Shown one piece after another: positions 6,672 to 13,938 of a stretch of 42,932 bases of DNA. Below the pieces are notes generated by a model. It was not told the origin of the DNA and ran no database searches. It saw only the letters and a list, made by a program, of their open reading frames with translations. The stretch lies in IMG/VR virus record IMGVR_UViG_3300048834_000087, positions 1-42,932 of that record; one strand, written 5' to 3'. Within the stretch, counting starts at the first letter, position 1. The number at the start of each line of letters is the position of its first letter. This DNA is from a virus. The position numbers and the translations under genes are program-made.

Positions 6672-7301
6672 ATGAACCAAAACACACGCTTAATCATCAC
6701 CGCACTAGCCACAATCCTAATAACCATCAGCAGCACAGCAATAGCACGCGCCCACACAATCACCACAGCGGACTGCCGCAGCGCCGCCAGCGCAGCCGCA
6801 ACCCACCAGCAATGGCAAAGTACCTACCGCGCATGCAAAACCCGTAGCGCGCGGCACAGCTACTACCACGCGTGCAAACCACCACGCCCCACCATCACCA
6901 TTGCCCGCGTCAAAGGACACCGCGCAAACCGGCACCAGCTGCGCGTCATCAGCCGGACACTAACCGTAGGCCGGAAATACCACGCGCCACGCAATGTACA
7001 GATAGCAGCCATCACCGCCATCACACAGGAATCAAACGCCACCAACATACGCCACGGCCACGGCACCAGCGTAGGAATCCTGCAACTAATCAACACCCAT
7101 GGCAGTATCAAATGGCGGCTAGTCATCGAGAACAGTGCAGGCTGGTTCTACCGTGGCGCACGCCAAGTACGAACCCGGCACCAAGCACCCGGCACCATCG
7201 CACAATCAGTTCAGCGCAGCGGACACCCACGCGCATACCATCAATGGACCAGTGAAGCAACACGCACCGTGCAACGCTGGTACGGCCCATGCCGAAACTA
7301 G
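6672..7301 (+). CDS. Secreted lysozyme/transglycosylase-like protein, only plus-strand gene
   Basis: This 209-residue protein begins with a Sec-type signal peptide (basic MNQNTR, hydrophobic core LIITALATILITISSTA, then ARAHT). Residues 30-75 hold four cysteines (C35, C55, C68 and one near the C-terminus at C207). Residues 108-205 match the lysozyme-like insert of the tail hub (11414-13264): IAAITAITQES with candidate catalytic Glu120, GILQL, WFYRGA, then a C-terminal SEATRTVQRWYG helix. It therefore probably cleaves peptidoglycan outside the membrane, as an exported endolysin or a superinfection/entry factor. The coding strand is A/C-rich like the minus-strand genes, so it is not obviously foreign. 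Its stop shares a CTAG with the stop of the convergent gene. Confidence 0.75.
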   Translation: MNQNTRLIITALATILITISSTAIARAHTITTADCRSAASAAATHQQWQSTYRACKTRSARHSYYHACKPPRPTITIARVKGHRANRHQLRVISRTLTVGRKYHAPRNVQIAAITAITQESNATNIRHGHGTSVGILQLINTHGSIKWRLVIENSAGWFYRGARQVRTRHQAPGTIAQSVQRSGHPRAYHQWTSEATRTVQRWYGPCRN

Positions 7302-7639
7302 GCAGACTGCCCACGGTCAATCTTTAGTTCTTCCACGAACTCACGAATCACCACAACACTGTCAGTCAAAACATCAACACGTTCATCAATGCGATTGACC
7401 TTTGACTCGGTTCTGATGGTAGAACTTTCAGTTTTCTGCATACGGTCCAACAATGTTGAACCACCATTGTTCACCAACTGTGACTGAATAAGTTGGTGCG
7501 CTGCGCGTGTTGACCGCACGCCATCTCGTATGCCATTGAAGACACGGCGAAGTATCACGCGCCATAGGATTGCCGCGCCACCTACTGCGCCACCTAGCAG
7601 AACAATGTTTTGCGCAACTATCTGCCAATCAGTCATCAT
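7298..7639 (-). CDS. DUF2746-like membrane protein, holin candidate
   Basis: The 113-residue protein has one N-terminal membrane segment (QNIVLLGGAVGGAAILW, residues about 8-26), a basic stretch, then an Asn-Gly-Gly linker and a coiled coil (LLDRMQKTESSTIRTESKVN onward). This layout resembles the DUF2746 proteins of actinophages, often next to lysis genes. A one-pass holin or an anchor for the lysis protein is possible. It meets the plus-strand lysozyme-like gene tail to tail, and AGGGGGT precedes its start after the fibre gene. Confidence 0.6.
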   Translation of the reverse strand: MMTDWQIVAQNIVLLGGAVGGAAILWRVILRRVFNGIRDGVRSTRAAHQLIQSQLVNNGGSTLLDRMQKTESSTIRTESKVNRIDERVDVLTDSVVVIREFVEELKIDRGQSA

Positions 7640-7645
7640 TACCCC

Positions 7646-8998
7646 CTACCAGTTAGGTCCAAGCCGCTTCATGATTATTCGCGTTGCCCATGCAGCCGCA
7701 ACTACATAAGTCAAGTTGCCGCCAGAGTTTTGGTACGCCTGAAGTTCTACATAGTTGGTGTTGGTAAGATTGTGGAAACCCGGCTCGCCATTCACGGCCA
7801 TGTCAGTGACTGCGCCATCTGAAGCATGCGGCCAGTTAGTAGCTTCATACCTAGTGCCGTTGATGGCTATTCCAGAACCAACTGTTTTGTCATTTGGAAC
7901 ACCACCTAAATATGCTTGGTGGAATATCTGATACCTACCATCAACCCTTACATCAAGCCGCTTATTGGTAGACAGGTCAACTTGTGCCGCCACATTGTTT
8001 GGCCGCAAGTCATAGCTTGCGAGCCATGTCAATGTTCCGCCGCCGCTACCAACCTTCTGCCAGTTGCCAGAGTTGTTGTGTGTTGGTGAGCCGCCTGTGT
8101 CTGCATACATGCCTGCAACTACTGACATTGCTCGTTCATCAGCGCGCCAATGTCCAGCGGAATCACAGAACAAATCTACTACCGCACCTTGCGATATTGT
8201 AATGGCTGTCAGAGCGTTATTGATTGTGTCACTGCCAGCGCGTGCCAAACTAAATGTGTCAGTGCCATCTAGGTTGCGAATCACAAACCGCATCCCCTCG
8301 GCCGCTGCCGGCAACGTCAACGTCTGTGACGCTGCACCAATAAACGTAACGTCTTCAGCGCCGGCAGCGCTAATAGTTCCAGACGCTGTGAACGCTTGCA
8401 CGCCACGTAATGGCGCAACCCTAATGATTGGCGCATCATTACTATTGTGCGCCGGGGTACGCATGGTGGAATAGTCACCAGCCACACCACACACAAACAA
8501 CACGCGTTCACCCGGTCCAACAATAATAGATTCATTGGTAACGCCATCAATCTTCTCGCCAGACTGAACCGCAATCGTTACATTGTCAGTTGCATCAATG
8601 TTGGCAAACAGGAACCTGCCGCCCTGCTTTGCTGCCGGCAACGTCAACGTCTGACCAGACGCGCCAGTGAACGTGACCAGTTCACCACCAGTAGCGCTAA
8701 TGTTTCCGGTAGCCGTCAGCGCTTGCGATGCAGCGGTGTGACCACCAAGACGTTCAACAATCCAAGCAACACCATTGTCAAACCAGACAGTCTGCGCGGG
8801 CACGCTACCAGCGTCATCAGTCTGTCGGTATCGTTGCCCAAACTTTCCAGCAGCTGGACGCGCCGCATACAGGCCAGTGTCAGCAGGAGTTAGCTTCAGG
8901 TCAATAGCATCAGCCAATGCTTGGATCTGCAAATGTCCTTCAGCTGGGTCAGCTGCCTCGGGATATGGCAAGTCATGTATAGCGGTCACGTCAGTCAT
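7646..8998 (-). CDS. Tail fibre / receptor-binding protein with duplicated beta domain and C1q-like tip
   Basis: The 450-residue protein is the last tail gene. Residues 1-85 (GLYAARPAAGKFGQRYRQTD) are a virion-attachment segment. Two homologous repeats follow, about 93-178 and 198-282, each with a TFTGA.GQTLTLPAA core and an FVIRNLDGTD/FLFANIDATD strand. Residues about 295-450 resemble a C1q/TNF-like jelly roll (ASYDLRPNN, VDGRYQIFHQAYLGG), a common trimeric receptor-binding tip in Gram-positive phages. It probably binds the host surface at the baseplate. AAAGG precedes the ATG. The domain assignments are by eye. Confidence 0.75.
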   Translation of the reverse strand: MTDVTAIHDLPYPEAADPAEGHLQIQALADAIDLKLTPADTGLYAARPAAGKFGQRYRQTDDAGSVPAQTVWFDNGVAWIVERLGGHTAASQALTATGNISATGGELVTFTGASGQTLTLPAAKQGGRFLFANIDATDNVTIAVQSGEKIDGVTNESIIVGPGERVLFVCGVAGDYSTMRTPAHNSNDAPIIRVAPLRGVQAFTASGTISAAGAEDVTFIGAASQTLTLPAAAEGMRFVIRNLDGTDTFSLARAGSDTINNALTAITISQGAVVDLFCDSAGHWRADERAMSVVAGMYADTGGSPTHNNSGNWQKVGSGGGTLTWLASYDLRPNNVAAQVDLSTNKRLDVRVDGRYQIFHQAYLGGVPNDKTVGSGIAINGTRYEATNWPHASDGAVTDMAVNGEPGFHNLTNTNYVELQAYQNSGGNLTYVVAAAWATRIIMKRLGPNW

Positions 8999-9010
8999 AG
9001 CAAAACCTTT

Positions 9011-9628
9011 CTAATAAGTATCGGCCACATCAGCCCATGAAGTGTAATCAGTAACAACATCAGACCAGAGTGGTGTGTCAGCAACCAGCGTTGCCCAATC
9101 CATCCCATCACGCACCTCGTAATGAAGAATGATGCCAGCTGGTTTCTGTTCCAAAATCGCTGCCTCAACCAATGCAGCATCTGGCGTTTCAGGCGCGAAC
9201 GTGAAAATAGTTAGGTGCCCCGGTGAATCAACCAAAGGGTCAGTAATGTCATACCGCTCGCGGAATATCACTGTCTTAGTTCCAGTCAAATGCTTTGCCG
9301 CAGCACTACGAATAGAACTAGGCTTGCCGCGCTTGAACCCATCAGTGTTACTGATACGCACACGGTGTTCATCTTCGGTTTGGCCGGGAATCAAAGTCAC
9401 CCCAACGAACTGGCCCAACCATCCCAGCGCTTCAGCTGGCGCGTTATCAACATCAAGCAGGATACCCCAACCCGGTAACCCCAACTCTGGCGTATCACGA
9501 ACATACAGGTCTGGTGTTTCCAAACCCATGCTGTAAGCCGTGACATAGTGAAGCAATGCGTAGCCTTGGTTGGCATCATCCCACGCAACCGGTGCCAATG
9601 CTTCATACATGTCAGCGGCTACCGTCAT
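9011..9628 (-). CDS. Baseplate protein I-like (gpI family)
   Basis: The 205-residue protein lies directly after the J-like gene with an ATGA overlap, the usual position of P2 gpI-type baseplate proteins. It contains WGILLDVDNAPAEALGWLGQ and an RISNTDGFKRGKPSSIRSA segment, typical of the gpI family, and ends with a short Trp/Asp-rich tail (ATLVADTPLWSDVVTDYTSW). It would join the fibre to the baseplate wedge. Confidence 0.7.
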   Translation of the reverse strand: MTVAADMYEALAPVAWDDANQGYALLHYVTAYSMGLETPDLYVRDTPELGLPGWGILLDVDNAPAEALGWLGQFVGVTLIPGQTEDEHRVRISNTDGFKRGKPSSIRSAAAKHLTGTKTVIFRERYDITDPLVDSPGHLTIFTFAPETPDAALVEAAILEQKPAGIILHYEVRDGMDWATLVADTPLWSDVVTDYTSWADVADTY

Positions 9629-10797
9629 GGCGCTGACACCGTTGAGGTAATCGTTCCAAGTTCAGGCAATGGCGCTGCGCCAGTTAACGTAACGTCAGTG
9701 GTTCCACCGTTGATGGTCAATGATGTTAGGTGGTCAAATCCATCAACATTATTGATAGCGGTAATGACCTCGAAATATCGCACCTTGTCATCTAGCTGCC
9801 ACTCGCGTGCGTCACCAAATGATGGCCGGCCCCAGTTAGCCGGGGAAACATAATCAGTTAGCATTGCGTCAATCGCTGCCTCGACAACAGCAGGGTCAGC
9901 ATCGGGACGGCACACACCAACATAGACAAAACTGATTGTTGTATATGTTGGGTCTATAGCGTAAACATTGAAGTTGACCTCGCGCTCTGATTCCAAGTAT
10001 GCAACCACGTTAGCCTTGATGCCGACACTAACCGGGTCACCGTTCGTATCAATAGACGCAATGGAAACCGTGCGGTCATAGTCCGTACCAATATCACTAG
10101 GGTTGTAAAGGTCAATGGCCACGGCACGGTCAACACCGTCAACGTCTTGCGCCATGATGGCAAAGTCACGTGGCAAGATTGGCCGTGGGCTAAGTAGCTG
10201 CAAGCGTGTGCGTAGCCTGTCCAAATAGGCTTCATCTGTTTCAGCATCAACACCACCGCTAGACGCAACCGCCACAACAATACTGGCGATGAAATCCAAG
10301 CCATCAACCATGGTGACAGTTCCATTCAGGCCATTGCCGCTAGCGCCACCAGCGCCCTCTTCCAACACGGCTTCAAGGATAGCGCCCTCGATAACACTAG
10401 GGTCAACCAACGCGTCATGTTCAACACTAAGGTCATAAGGAAACTGGAATGGGAACTCAACACCACTGCCATTATCAACACCAACCAGTGTGCCAGCTGG
10501 TATTTCATACGAACCATCATCAACAAATGTAATGTCAACAGTGATGGTAGCTGGCGTGTTCTCGTCTGGCGGCAAGTTCAGTAGGTCAGTTCCAAACTTC
10601 CTAAAGATAGCGGCTGGAACGTCACCAATCATGTCACGAATACTGGCAGCGATTCTTGAACCACCGCGCAAAATCCATAGTTCCAAGTTACCTTCACTGG
10701 CATCAAAATCTGGAATGTTAGCCTCGAGGTATTCCAACTGCTCTAGTGTCAGCGCATCTGGATCTGTCTCTATTTCAATGTCAATAAACTTTGCCAC
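9625..10797 (-). CDS. Baseplate wedge protein J-like
   Basis: At 390 residues this fits the baseplate J family (PF04865; P2 gpJ, Mu gp47). The hallmark elements are an N-terminal helix-rich part (residues 1-80), the EIPAGTLVG strand near residue 100 and the ETDEAYLDRLRTRLQLLSPR segment near 185. It starts with GTG in a TAGTG overlap with the gp25-like gene. Together with gp25/W and I it builds the wedges of a contractile-tail baseplate. Confidence 0.88.
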   Translation of the reverse strand: MAKFIDIEIETDPDALTLEQLEYLEANIPDFDASEGNLELWILRGGSRIAASIRDMIGDVPAAIFRKFGTDLLNLPPDENTPATITVDITFVDDGSYEIPAGTLVGVDNGSGVEFPFQFPYDLSVEHDALVDPSVIEGAILEAVLEEGAGGASGNGLNGTVTMVDGLDFIASIVVAVASSGGVDAETDEAYLDRLRTRLQLLSPRPILPRDFAIMAQDVDGVDRAVAIDLYNPSDIGTDYDRTVSIASIDTNGDPVSVGIKANVVAYLESEREVNFNVYAIDPTYTTISFVYVGVCRPDADPAVVEAAIDAMLTDYVSPANWGRPSFGDAREWQLDDKVRYFEVITAINNVDGFDHLTSLTINGGTTDVTLTGAAPLPELGTITSTVSAP

Positions 10798-11117
10798 TAT
10801 CCACCAGCCGTTTCAGCCTCTTGCATGGTTACCTGCACACGTCCAATCATGGTGTCCAAATCGGACCCATCGGCATACGCGTTGAATCGTGCGCGTGGTT
10901 CGTGCCGTTCGATAGCTTCGCGGATTGGTTCAGCCACTGGCCCGCCAGTTTTGAAGGCCATGTCAGGTATGCCGTAGTCAGGCACTTCAATACGCGCACC
11001 CAGTGGTGTTCGTAAGATTGCCTCAACATTGCCCTGTATTTCAGCAGACGAATCACGTTCAACTGTTACCGCGCGGCCATTCACAAACCGGAACGGGTAT
11101 GCAAGATTGCGCGCCAT
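10797..11117 (-). CDS. Baseplate wedge protein gp25/W-like
   Basis: The 106-residue protein matches the T4 gp25/P2 gpW family (PF04965): VEAILRTPLGARIEVPDYGI followed by EPIREAIERHEPRARF. These proteins form the inner wedge of contractile baseplates and nucleate the sheath. GGAGGG lies before ATG 11117, immediately after the stop of the previous gene. Confidence 0.88.
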   Translation of the reverse strand: MARNLAYPFRFVNGRAVTVERDSSAEIQGNVEAILRTPLGARIEVPDYGIPDMAFKTGGPVAEPIREAIERHEPRARFNAYADGSDLDTMIGRVQVTMQEAETAGG

Positions 11118-11411
11118 CTAACCCTCCCACCATGCAACCACAAACGGGTCACCATTGTCATCAATAAACACAATGCCTTCAGTGCCGGCTGTTGGCAGCG
11201 TCACACCGTGCGGTTCCCACCGCGCTTCAATCACGGTGTTACCTGTCCAGCCCGGCACAGTAATGGATGCAAGCTCGGCAGCTACGGCATCAGCAATGAA
11301 CGCGCACGCCCATGGCCCGGTGCTGCCAGCGCTAACCGGGTCGCTATACAAATCTTCATCATCAAATGAACTACCACCGCGCTGGGTAAATAGGTCTTCC
11401 AAGCCGCCCAT
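11118..11411 (-). CDS. Small baseplate protein, possibly OB-fold spike
   Basis: A 97-residue protein between hub and wedge genes, the usual place of the gpV/gp45 puncturing protein. Residues 50-97 (VIEARWEPHGVTLPTAGTEG then IVFIDDNGDPFVVAWWE) read like the late strands of a phage OB-fold in which a fluid DDNGDPFVV turn follows a barrel strand. It is much shorter than a typical spike and lacks a beta-helix, so it may only be the OB part. Confidence 0.5.
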   Translation of the reverse strand: MGGLEDLFTQRGGSSFDDEDLYSDPVSAGSTGPWACAFIADAVAAELASITVPGWTGNTVIEARWEPHGVTLPTAGTEGIVFIDDNGDPFVVAWWEG

Positions 11412-11413
11412 GG

Positions 11414-13264
11414 TTACGCCCTTTGGATTCCAACATGTATATGGTCATCATGGTCAATGCTGCTACCCCACAGGATCTGGACAGTGAACTTTTTGCCATC
11501 AACTGTGATGCTGAATCGTGCAAAACTATTTGGCTTCCAACCGGGGTAGCCCATATCTTTAGCCAACTCGCGGGCTGCCGCTTCACCATTTCTAGTTGGG
11601 TAGTCAATAGCATAGGAGTTAGTTTTACTGGTCAGGTGGTCGCTGCCGCTTGACCCGCCAATAGCAGCGTTCTGCGCTGGCGAGCGTTTCTGACTGCCAG
11701 CTGTCAACCCACGGCGCTTCAATGCCGGGGTAACAAACTGGGTGAAAATACTTTGCGTGCCACCCCATGGTCCAGATACTTGAATATCACCTAACGCTGA
11801 ATCGCCACGCGTGCCAGTCTTGGTACCGGTCTGTGAACCCTGCTGGGTGGCCGGCTCTGGTAGCTTCGGCTTTGGTTTCCGCATGCTAATAGTTGCAACA
11901 TTGCTATACAGGCTTTGAGTGTATTTAGTCACCAACCATTTACCAGTGGCCGGGCCTGCATCTTCCAACTCGATAGTGCTACCGGGCGGCACAGACCACC
12001 TAGCAGCATCAACCACCAATGATGCTTCGCTAACATTCAGGCCACTGTCAACATCAAACTCGAGAGACCTGACAAACGCATCATCTTCATTGATGGTTAG
12101 TAACGCGCGTGATGCAAACAACCGGGTTTCACTAGCTAGGTAAATCGTGTTTGCAATGACGTAGTAACGCCACTCAACTTCAGTTGCTAACCGTTGGGAA
12201 CCATCCCAGTAAGATTCTTTTTTTTCACCACCGGGTGGTCCAATGCTGAACAGGTATTTGCCGGTCACTGCTTTACGTCTGTTGGTGCCCGGCGCGTCAC
12301 CCTTGCCACTGCCCATGTAAGCCGTCACCGTGTTCTTAGCTTCAGTGACCCATGCTTGGTACAGGCTGCCCTGTCCGCTGCCCTCAACGCGTTCACATAG
12401 TGCGGCAATACCAATGGATGGGTTGGCTTTATGTATCGCCATCGCTGTACGAAAAAACCATGCAGCGGCATACTCAACATTTTTACGTTGCGTGACTGTG
12501 CCCTTAGCGGCATCCATTTGAAACAATCCGATGTGGACACCAGACTTGCCAACAGCTGACGCGCTCATTGTTGATTCCTGTGTAGCAGCTGCAATAGCCG
12601 CTTCCATTACTTTACGTGGTGCGCCAACACTAGCGCCCACGTCCAGAATCCTGTTCATGGTCCGGCGCTGCGCACTAGACGCTGACACGCGCTTGACCGT
12701 AACCTTCGCTTTGTCAGCAATGCCGTAGCTAGCGGCCTTGCCTTTAGCGCCAACACTGGCCTTCAATGGTTGCTTGTCATTCAGTTCAGGACAAACGAAC
12801 TTCACACGTGGCCGTAGTTCCCGCGCTCTAGCTAACAGGAACTGTGCCCGATTGACTTTCCCACGGGTAGCAACACGCACACGTTTCAAGCTACGCAACG
12901 CCACAACTACGTCATCTTCAAACGTGCAGGTTAGCGTGTTGTCAGAACCCTTGCGGACACCAACCAAACGCCAATCAACACCAGCCAACCGAGCAGTGAT
13001 TCCATCACCGTCAAGATTGCCTTTCCCGAACATGCCACTACGCAACACCTTCAGCTGCTTGTCATCAAACGTGACCTCGATATATGGCGCAGATTCAATA
13101 TCAAGATTCAGCACAATGTCACTAACCGCAGCGCTGACCTCGGCCTTTAGTTTCCGGCCGGCAATAGTCAAATCATCAGGACCATTGGCCGCAGCCAACA
13201 ATGCTGGTGTTTCCTCGACTGCCTGCAACGGATCAAACAAACGGTCCTTTGCAGTGCGGCTCAT
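11414..13264 (-). CDS. Baseplate hub with lysozyme-like insert and M15-like peptidase tail
   Basis: This 616-residue protein combines three parts. Residues 1-195 and about 320-470 resemble a tail hub (gpD/gp27-type beta domains, for example LVTKYTQSLYSNVATISMR). Residues 200-317 form a lysozyme-like domain (IAAATQES with candidate Glu230, GLFQM, AAWFFRTA) homologous to the plus-strand secreted protein. Residues about 475-616 are an M15-type metallopeptidase-like domain: SDHLTSKTNSYAIDYP supplies H543 and D555, and DHDDHIHVG supplies the last histidine. It would puncture and locally digest peptidoglycan at infection. ATGA overlap with the LysM gene. Domain limits are by eye. Confidence 0.8.
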   Translation of the reverse strand: MSRTAKDRLFDPLQAVEETPALLAAANGPDDLTIAGRKLKAEVSAAVSDIVLNLDIESAPYIEVTFDDKQLKVLRSGMFGKGNLDGDGITARLAGVDWRLVGVRKGSDNTLTCTFEDDVVVALRSLKRVRVATRGKVNRAQFLLARARELRPRVKFVCPELNDKQPLKASVGAKGKAASYGIADKAKVTVKRVSASSAQRRTMNRILDVGASVGAPRKVMEAAIAAATQESTMSASAVGKSGVHIGLFQMDAAKGTVTQRKNVEYAAAWFFRTAMAIHKANPSIGIAALCERVEGSGQGSLYQAWVTEAKNTVTAYMGSGKGDAPGTNRRKAVTGKYLFSIGPPGGEKKESYWDGSQRLATEVEWRYYVIANTIYLASETRLFASRALLTINEDDAFVRSLEFDVDSGLNVSEASLVVDAARWSVPPGSTIELEDAGPATGKWLVTKYTQSLYSNVATISMRKPKPKLPEPATQQGSQTGTKTGTRGDSALGDIQVSGPWGGTQSIFTQFVTPALKRRGLTAGSQKRSPAQNAAIGGSSGSDHLTSKTNSYAIDYPTRNGEAAARELAKDMGYPGWKPNSFARFSITVDGKKFTVQILWGSSIDHDDHIHVGIQRA

Positions 13265-13938
13265 GGTATTTTCAGCTTTCGGCCCGGGGTCAGTTTCTTA
13301 CGGGCATCACGAATAGGTGGTGATTGTGCGTTACCAATCAAACGCCATTGCCGCTGATCTTTGTAATACTTAGCGGCTAGCTTATGCAGCGTGTCACCTT
13401 TTTTGCAGGTGTGCGTGCGGGTTGTGGTTCCCGGTTTCTTTTTCGTAACCAGCACCACGGCTGGATTGAACTCCATCAAACTAACGGTGGCGTATTGCCG
13501 CACCAATGTAGTGCCTGACATACGCGCATTGCCGGGCACTAACGCGCTGATAACCCAACGGGTTGATGTTCCCGGCAGGTTCCCTGTCACACGTATCTCG
13601 CCCGGGGTAGCTGCGCCCTTTGGCTTCACAGCCATTTGCTTCAGCGCGCCCCATGCGCTAGCAACAGTGATAGTGCCACCAGCATCATCACGCAACGGTG
13701 ACCCATCTGGACCTGTTAGCAAACCATCATTGGCGTACCCGTCAAGTATCACGGCCACGTCCATGGTCCGCAATCCTTCGCCTTCCCATTCAGTGGTTGC
13801 CTTGCGCCGTTGACGCGCAACCTCGGACCAGCCATAGGATTGAATCACCTGTGGTAAATCGTTATCCATCAGCGCTAGCACGGGTGCCTCTCCCGGCTTT
13901 ACTGGTGCGAACTGAACCATGCCCATGGGTACCGTCAT
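13261..13938 (-). CDS. LysM-bearing baseplate/tail-tip protein
   Basis: The 225-residue protein ends in a LysM motif (residues about 172-225: HTCKKGDTLHKLAAKYY, then RLIGNAQ and LTPGRKLKIP). It lies between tape measure and hub, like T4 gp53-type and P2 gpX/Mu-type LysM proteins, which link hub to wedge rather than bind free cell wall. The N-terminal 150 residues are beta-rich. ATGA overlaps on both sides. Confidence 0.8.
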   Translation of the reverse strand: MTVPMGMVQFAPVKPGEAPVLALMDNDLPQVIQSYGWSEVARQRRKATTEWEGEGLRTMDVAVILDGYANDGLLTGPDGSPLRDDAGGTITVASAWGALKQMAVKPKGAATPGEIRVTGNLPGTSTRWVISALVPGNARMSGTTLVRQYATVSLMEFNPAVVLVTKKKPGTTTRTHTCKKGDTLHKLAAKYYKDQRQWRLIGNAQSPPIRDARKKLTPGRKLKIP

